Of a DNA stretch of 5,663 bases, positions 1-3,497 are shown in pieces; position 1 is the first letter of the stretch, and the number at the start of each line of letters is the position of its first letter. The DNA is taken from positions 1 through 5,663 of the forward strand of contig WQSV01000106.1 of assembly GCA_009787685.1 (NCBI GenBank), written 5' to 3'. The position numbers and the translations under genes are program-made. The DNA is from Bacillota bacterium (GTDB lineage Bacteria; Bacillota; Clostridia; Christensenellales; Pumilibacteraceae). The notes beneath the pieces were generated by a model, which saw only the letters and a list, made by a program, of their open reading frames with translations, did not search any database and was not told the origin of the DNA.

Positions 1-1211
1 TCCGTCTTGTCGATTGTGTTGGATATTTGGTTGACGGAGCGTCTGGTCACATGGACGGGGAAGCTCCGCGCATGGTGAAAACTCCATGGAGCGACAATGA
101 AATGACTTTCACTTCAGCGGCGGAATATGGAACGAGAAAAGTTATTGCGACGCATTCAACAATCGGTGTTGTCATGACAACAGACGGCTCAATCGCAACA
201 GAAATTCCACGCTCGTCATATGTCGACGCGGAAGAAAGAGTAGTTGGCGAGTTGAAAGAATTAAAAAAGCCTTTCATCATTGTTTTGAATTCAACATCAC
301 CAAATTCAAAAGAGACCGAAAAATTGGCTCGCTCTCTTGAACAAAAATACTCAAATCCTGTCGTTGCTCTTGATGTTTTGAACATGTCACAAAGCGATAT
401 CAAAAACATTTTTGAAAGAGTTTTGATGCAGTTTCCACTTGTCGACGTTGAAGTCAAACTTTCAAAATGGATGCAAGCATTGCCACTTGAAAACACTCTT
501 ATTTCATCTGTCAACGAATTCCTGCTCTCTGCAACGGAATCAATGGCAACAATGAGTGACTACACAAAGTTGCCAGAATCGTTAATCCTTCTTGATGATT
601 CAAGGTTCAAAGCATTGCATGTTGAAAGTGTTGAACTTGGTAAAGGAAAAGTTATTTATTCATTGGAAGTTTGCCCAACTTTGTTCTACCATGCGCTCTC
701 TGAGCAGGTAGGAATGGAAATAACGGATGAATTCGCTCTCATGAGTCAAATCGCGGATTTAGTTCACGCGAAAAAAGAGTATGACAAAATTCGCCGTGCG
801 CTTGATGAAGTTCGTGAAACGGGCTATGGAGTTGTGTCCCCGTCAATGGAAGAATTGCAACTTGAGGATCCTCAAATTGTTCGCCAAGGCTCAAGATTTG
901 GAGTTCGTTTGAAGGCAAGTGCGCCATCGCTTCACATCATGCAAGTCGACATCAAAACCGAAGTCAATCCAGTTGTTGGAACAGAACAGCAAAGCGAAGA
1001 AATGGTCAAATATTTGCTCTCTGAATTCGAAAATGACCCAAAAGGAATTTGGGAAACGAACATGTTTGGGAAGTCTCTCTCTAGCCTCGTCAACGAAAAT
1101 CTCAACAACAAATTGACAGCAATGCCAGAAAACACCCAGCACAAAATGAGAAGAACACTTTCAAGAATTGTCAACGAAGGCAAGGGCGGAGTGATTTGCA
1201 TATTGCTGTAA
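1..1211 (+). CDS. spoIVA: Stage IV sporulation protein A (SpoIVA), 5'-truncated by window edge
   Basis: SpoIVA is the ATPase that polymerises on the outer forespore membrane, anchored by SpoVM, as the basement layer of the spore coat; it is also needed for cortex formation. The reading frame is open from base 3 (first codons RLVDCVGY), so 402 residues are visible of a family length near 490. About 90 N-terminal residues, including the Walker A loop, lie outside the window. Family signatures I recognise: the LVDCVGY strand, whose Asp fits the Walker B residue (Asp97 in B. subtilis); THSTIGVVMTTDGS; YVDAEERVVGELKE followed by KPFIIVLNS; the C-terminal stretch RQGSRFGVRLKASAPS; and the hydrophobic end GGVICILL, equivalent to the GGLIAIIL-like tail of other SpoIVAs. 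The C-terminal part is the region linked to SpoVM contact and localisation. An internal ATG at 27 is not the true start, because homology continues upstream of it. No frameshift or stop is seen. A hairpin terminator follows 26 bases after the stop. Confidence 0.96.
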   Translation, partial: RLVDCVGYLVDGASGHMDGEAPRMVKTPWSDNEMTFTSAAEYGTRKVIATHSTIGVVMTTDGSIATEIPRSSYVDAEERVVGELKELKKPFIIVLNSTSPNSKETEKLARSLEQKYSNPVVALDVLNMSQSDIKNIFERVLMQFPLVDVEVKLSKWMQALPLENTLISSVNEFLLSATESMATMSDYTKLPESLILLDDSRFKALHVESVELGKGKVIYSLEVCPTLFYHALSEQVGMEITDEFALMSQIADLVHAKKEYDKIRRALDEVRETGYGVVSPSMEELQLEDPQIVRQGSRFGVRLKASAPSLHIMQVDIKTEVNPVVGTEQQSEEMVKYLLSEFENDPKGIWETNMFGKSLSSLVNENLNNKLTAMPENTQHKMRRTLSRIVNEGKGGVICILL

Positions 1212-1213
1212 TC

Positions 1214-1315
1214 AATGCACAATAAAAGATAAATTTAAAAGCGACATCGTCAAAAAGATGGTGTCGCTTTCTTTTGTGTGTGTGTCAAAAAATATTTCAA
1301 TAACAATTGTGCATT
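1214..1315. repeat. Perfect 10-bp inverted repeat flanking the convergent terminator region
   Basis: AATGCACAAT at 1214-1223 is repeated as its exact reverse complement ATTGTGCATT at 1306-1315. The left arm begins just after the spoIVA stop; the right arm overlaps the last codon of the convergent hydrolase gene. The terminator hairpin lies between them but is not concentric with them (centres near 1254 and 1264.5). No target-site duplication is visible at the outer edges. Confidence 0.6.
1238..1275 (+). terminator. Intrinsic terminator after spoIVA, probably bidirectional
   Basis: A 14-base-pair stem (1238-1251 with 1257-1270, including two wobble pairs) closes a five-A loop and is followed by CTTTT and then a short TG repeat (1275-1284). 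The stem core is GCGACA...TGTCGC. It sits 26 bases past the spoIVA stop. Read from the other strand, the same stem is followed by TTTAAATTTAT, a weaker T-rich tail, so it may also end the convergent hydrolase transcript, whose stop is at 1314. Confidence 0.85.
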
Positions 1316-1916
1316 AACTTAAATATGGGTTGAACTTCTTTTCGTGTTCGATTGAAGTGCTTTTGCCGTGTCCCGGGAAAACTTCATGGTCATCTGGAAG
1401 AGTGAATAGTTTTTCTTTGATACTATTTTTTAATTCTTCAAAATTTCCAAGAGGCAAATCTCCTCTCCCAACGGACTCTCTAAAAAGAGTGTCGCCAGTG
1501 AAAACTTTGCCGTTCGTGGTCAAATAACAAACGCCACCGGGGGAGTGACCGGGAGTGTGAATGACTTTTAGTCTCAAGTTGTCAAATTCTAAAACCTCTC
1601 CATCTTCAACATAATGATCGACGCAGAAACCTCTCGTTCCTTTTGTTTCAACACTCCATTTAATAATAGGTTCGTCCGCTTTGTGCATAAAAACTTTTGC
1701 TCCAAGATTTTGAAGTGCTGCGACAGCCCCAATGTGGTCATAGTGCGCGTGGGTGATAAGAACGGCATGGGGAACAAGAAAACGCTTCTCTAGTCTTTCT
1801 TTAATTATTTCAGCATCGTCAGCGGGGTCAATAATGATCCCCTTGCTTGAATTAGGAGCATTCACAACATAGCAGTTGTTGTCCATATAGCCAATTTTCA
1901 AAGTTTTCATTTCCAT
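1314..1916 (-). CDS. Metallo-beta-lactamase-fold hydrolase, glyoxalase II-like (YqgX/YcbL type)
   Basis: A complete 200-residue protein of the zinc-dependent MBL superfamily, probably cytoplasmic as no signal peptide is seen. All expected metal ligands are present in order: the THAHYDH motif (His56, His58, Asp60, His61), His124 in HTPGHSPGG, Asp142 in FTGDTLF, and His183 in FPGHG. The order and the ~200-residue length match the short GloB-like proteins that lack the C-terminal helical domain of classical glyoxalase II. The substrate is therefore likely a thioester or similar small ester (for example S-lactoylglutathione or a bacillithiol analogue), but sequence alone does not settle this. ATG at 1916 is the first possible start because an in-frame TGA immediately precedes it; Met3 at 1910 is the alternative. 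Neither has a Shine-Dalgarno sequence, and the promoter -10 box ends only 6 bases upstream of the first ATG. The gene converges with spoIVA and is divergent from the membrane acyltransferase-like gene. Confidence 0.93.
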   Translation of the reverse strand: MEMKTLKIGYMDNNCYVVNAPNSSKGIIIDPADDAEIIKERLEKRFLVPHAVLITHAHYDHIGAVAALQNLGAKVFMHKADEPIIKWSVETKGTRGFCVDHYVEDGEVLEFDNLRLKVIHTPGHSPGGVCYLTTNGKVFTGDTLFRESVGRGDLPLGNFEELKNSIKEKLFTLPDDHEVFPGHGKSTSIEHEKKFNPYLS

Positions 1917-1922
1917 TCAAAT

Positions 1923-1950
1923 ATTATAGCACACTTACTTTTTTTTTCAA
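1923..1950 (-). promoter_or_regulatory. Sigma-A-type promoter of the MBL-fold hydrolase gene
   Basis: On the minus strand TTGAAA (1950-1945) is separated by 16 bases from a consensus TATAAT (1928-1923). The TATAAT is preceded by TGC, giving an extended -10 (TGCTATAAT). Only 6 bases separate the -10 from the ATG at 1916, so the expected transcription start falls on or within a base or two of the start codon. Confidence 0.75.
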
Positions 1951-1960
1951 AGCGTTTTCG
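1946..1960. promoter_or_regulatory. Candidate cre (CcpA) operator overlapping the hydrolase -35 box
   Basis: TTCAAAGCGTTTTCG agrees with the cre consensus WTGAAARCGYTTTCW at 13 of 15 positions. The two mismatches are at the third base (C for G) and the last base (G for W). The central AAAGCGTTTTC is intact. It overlaps the -35 hexamer of the minus-strand promoter, a position where CcpA binding would repress. The same bases hold a short AGCG/CGCT dyad (1951-1962). CcpA has not been shown to exist here; the site is a pattern match only. Confidence 0.35.
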
Positions 1961-2019
1961 CTCGTGTTTTTTTGATTCTAAGTCCTGCAATTTTTTGAAG
2001 AGTCGTTCTTGCAGAAAAA

Positions 2020-2046
2020 ACTTGATTTTGACTCAAAACACTTGAT
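2020..2046. repeat. Operator-like palindrome and flanking direct repeats upstream of the acyltransferase-like promoter
   Basis: A perfect 13-base palindrome TTTTGACTCAAAA occupies 2026-2038. It is bracketed by two copies of ACTTGAT (2020-2026 and 2040-2046) exactly 20 bases apart, about two helical turns. The second copy overlaps the proposed -35 box at 2042-2047. This arrangement suits binding of a dimeric regulator, but no specific family motif is recognised. Confidence 0.4.
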
Positions 2047-2070
2047 ATTTTTTTGCACATAGTGTAGTAT
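2042..2070 (+). promoter_or_regulatory. Candidate sigma-A promoter for the acyltransferase-like gene
   Basis: TTGATA (2042-2047) is followed after 17 bases by TAGTAT (2065-2070), which matches TATAAT at four of six positions. The predicted transcription start, near 2077, gives a leader of roughly 23 bases carrying the strong ribosome binding site at 2089-2094. Spacing is ideal, but the -10 is imperfect. Confidence 0.55.
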
Positions 2071-2082
2071 TAAATAACACTA
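2060..2082. promoter_or_regulatory. Dyad overlapping -10 and transcription start of the acyltransferase-like gene
   Basis: TAGTGT (2060-2065) and its exact reverse complement ACACTA (2077-2082) are separated by 11 bases. The dyad covers the proposed -10 box and start point, where a bound repressor would block initiation. Six-base arms could arise by chance in AT-rich DNA. Confidence 0.35.
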
Positions 2083-2088
2083 ACAAAA

Positions 2089-2094
2089 AAGGAG
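2089..2094 (+). promoter_or_regulatory. Ribosome binding site AAGGAG deciding the start at 2100
   Basis: AAGGAG ends 5 bases before ATG at 2100. An in-frame GTG at 2094 overlaps this ribosome binding site itself and is therefore rejected as the start. This is the only strong Shine-Dalgarno sequence seen ahead of a gene in the window. Confidence 0.85.
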
Positions 2095-2099
2095 TGCTT

Positions 2100-3275
2100 A
2101 TGACAAAGGAAATTTCAACAAATGAAGATGTTGACTTGAAAGAAGACTTGGCTCAAGAGGAAGGTTCTTTTGAAACAGCAGAAGAAGCAGAAGAAAGGGA
2201 TTTATCAAAAGATGAGGTTGGTTCAGAAAAACAAGAGCCAGCAGCCTATGATTCAAAGAATCGTTTTTTCTTCATTGACAACTTGCGCGGGGTCGTCATG
2301 TTCATGCTATCGTTCATGGTGGTGGTCTATCGCTTTCCGTTCATTCCATATCACTTTGGACATGTTTGTCGCTTCACCAATGGAATAGGGCTTGCCGACA
2401 TTGGAATTCCAGCTTTCGTTTTTCTTCTTAGCGTCATGATGTCCTATAACCTTAGACGAAAGTTGAAAGAAAAGGGCACAAAATTTGTTGTCCAACAAAC
2501 ATTTATTCGAGGAATTGCTCTCATTGGGGCAGGTTTTATTTTGAATTTTTTTGGAGGAGGCATGCATGATGCGGGGTGGAGCATAGTCGCAACCTATGGT
2601 TTTGCATCTGTGTTAATGCTTGCTTTTCTTCCAATCAAAAAATCTTGGATAAGATTTGTCATCGGAATGGGCATAATGCTTGTTAATCATGTTGTTTTAA
2701 GATTAATTTATCCAGCGATGTCTGCATGGGTTCCCGGACGAGGTGATGGCGGAGTTTTTGGAACAATCCCTTATCTGGGATTAATGCTTGTTTGCACCGC
2801 ACTTGGTGAAATGTATTTTTCCAACAAAAAGAAATTTTATGTTTGGAGTATTGTTGTTGGTGCAATCGCGATTATATCAGTAATATTGCGTTTTGCAATC
2901 CCATCCGACTCGCCAGCCGTGATGTATTTCTATATCAGCAAACATTATCAAACTTTTGCATTCTTGACAATTTCTCTTGCTATTATATTGGCCCTGTTTA
3001 TTGCCTTGGACAAATGGAAATATCTCCACAAACAACATGTGCCGATCATTGGAGTTTTTGGAAAAAATCCGCTTCTGTTCTTTGCAGCGGGAGGGATAAC
3101 AAGTCAAATTGCATGGATGGTCATTGGAAGGACTTCCGATAATGCTCCGTGGGGAACATGGGTGTGGTATGATGGTCATGTTGGGCATCTGTTCATCGCC
3201 CTTGCGATCACAATGATTCCGCTTCTAATAATGGCATACCTGTTCCAAAAATTCAAAATCAGACTGTCTATTTAA
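2100..3275 (+). CDS. Multi-pass membrane protein, HGSNAT/DUF5009-like acyltransferase family
   Basis: A 391-residue integral membrane protein with roughly ten hydrophobic segments. The core resembles bacterial relatives of heparan-alpha-glucosaminide N-acetyltransferase, which move acetyl groups across a membrane onto sugars. Matching features: IDNLRG at 59-64 just before TM1; a TM1-TM2 loop with His85 and His88 followed by NGIGLADIGIPAFVFLL (94-110), comparable to the family's H..WNG.t.aDl.fP.F.F; a conserved-looking FIRG at 135-138 entering TM3; and FGKNPLLFF late in the protein, comparable to LG.NPLl.Y. His88 is the likely counterpart of the catalytic His, though its spacing to NG is two residues longer than in human HGSNAT. 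Residues 1-55 are an acidic, Glu/Asp-rich, probably disordered cytoplasmic tail that I do not associate with the family. The true substrate is unknown; the family assignment is from motif memory, and a more distant acyltransferase/YeiB-like membrane protein is possible. No terminator is visible before the downstream exporter gene. Confidence 0.7.
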   Translation: MTKEISTNEDVDLKEDLAQEEGSFETAEEAEERDLSKDEVGSEKQEPAAYDSKNRFFFIDNLRGVVMFMLSFMVVVYRFPFIPYHFGHVCRFTNGIGLADIGIPAFVFLLSVMMSYNLRRKLKEKGTKFVVQQTFIRGIALIGAGFILNFFGGGMHDAGWSIVATYGFASVLMLAFLPIKKSWIRFVIGMGIMLVNHVVLRLIYPAMSAWVPGRGDGGVFGTIPYLGLMLVCTALGEMYFSNKKKFYVWSIVVGAIAIISVILRFAIPSDSPAVMYFYISKHYQTFAFLTISLAIILALFIALDKWKYLHKQHVPIIGVFGKNPLLFFAAGGITSQIAWMVIGRTSDNAPWGTWVWYDGHVGHLFIALAITMIPLLIMAYLFQKFKIRLSI

Positions 3276-3497
3276 AAACATAGTTGGAATTAGGAAAAGC
3301 AGGGAGTAGACTTAAGAAGGATGGCATTCCCAGGAAACGAACTTCAAACGATGTCAATAGTCAACGGGCATGCATGGGGAGGGACAGTGTGGTGATTGAG
3401 TCCGAATAAAATTTTAATCCCGCTTTCAAGTCAATTCACAGGTCAAGAAAAGTCAATCAAAAAAACAAACAACACGAGAGGTTTTCAAACAATTTAT
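3276..3497. other. Intergenic stretch with no convincing gene or terminator; TCAA-rich repeats
   Basis: No RNA gene, riboswitch or T-tailed hairpin is recognised between the acyltransferase-like gene and the exporter. It holds a G-rich patch (GGG at 3366-3368, GGGG at 3376-3379, GGG at 3381-3383), the overlapping self-complementary CATGCATG, and several copies of GTCAA (near 3353, 3360, 3430, 3442 and 3452). Two of these copies are the exact repeat AAGTCAAT (3428-3435 and 3450-3457), 22 bases apart. A 24-codon ORF (3321-3395) begins with ATG but lacks a well-spaced ribosome binding site. I see no strong sigma-A promoter for the exporter. Confidence 0.5.

Noticed and set aside
47..514. 155-codon open frame on the minus strand, antisense to spoIVA
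   Set aside because: It lies wholly within strongly recognised spoIVA sequence, has no ribosome binding site and no recognisable protein features; it is a shadow of the codon use on the other strand.
1275..1285. TG dinucleotide microsatellite
   Set aside because: Only five units, in a non-coding terminator tail; too short to suggest phase variation.
2094..2096. GTG as the start of the acyltransferase-like gene
   Set aside because: It overlaps the AAGGAG ribosome binding site; ATG at 2100 has ideal spacing.
3366..3392. G-quadruplex
   Set aside because: Only three G-tracts of three or more are present, the fourth being GG, so at best a weak two-tetrad structure.
3321..3395. Small protein gene of 24 codons
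   Set aside because: The purine-rich AAGAAGG abuts the ATG with no spacer, and the peptide is not recognised; mentioned under findings only as a possible leader.
3276..3497. A riboswitch or structured RNA leader before the exporter
   Set aside because: I compared by eye with c-di-GMP-I, THF, T-box, ykkC, fluoride and cobalamin signatures and found none; no paired stems of note are seen.
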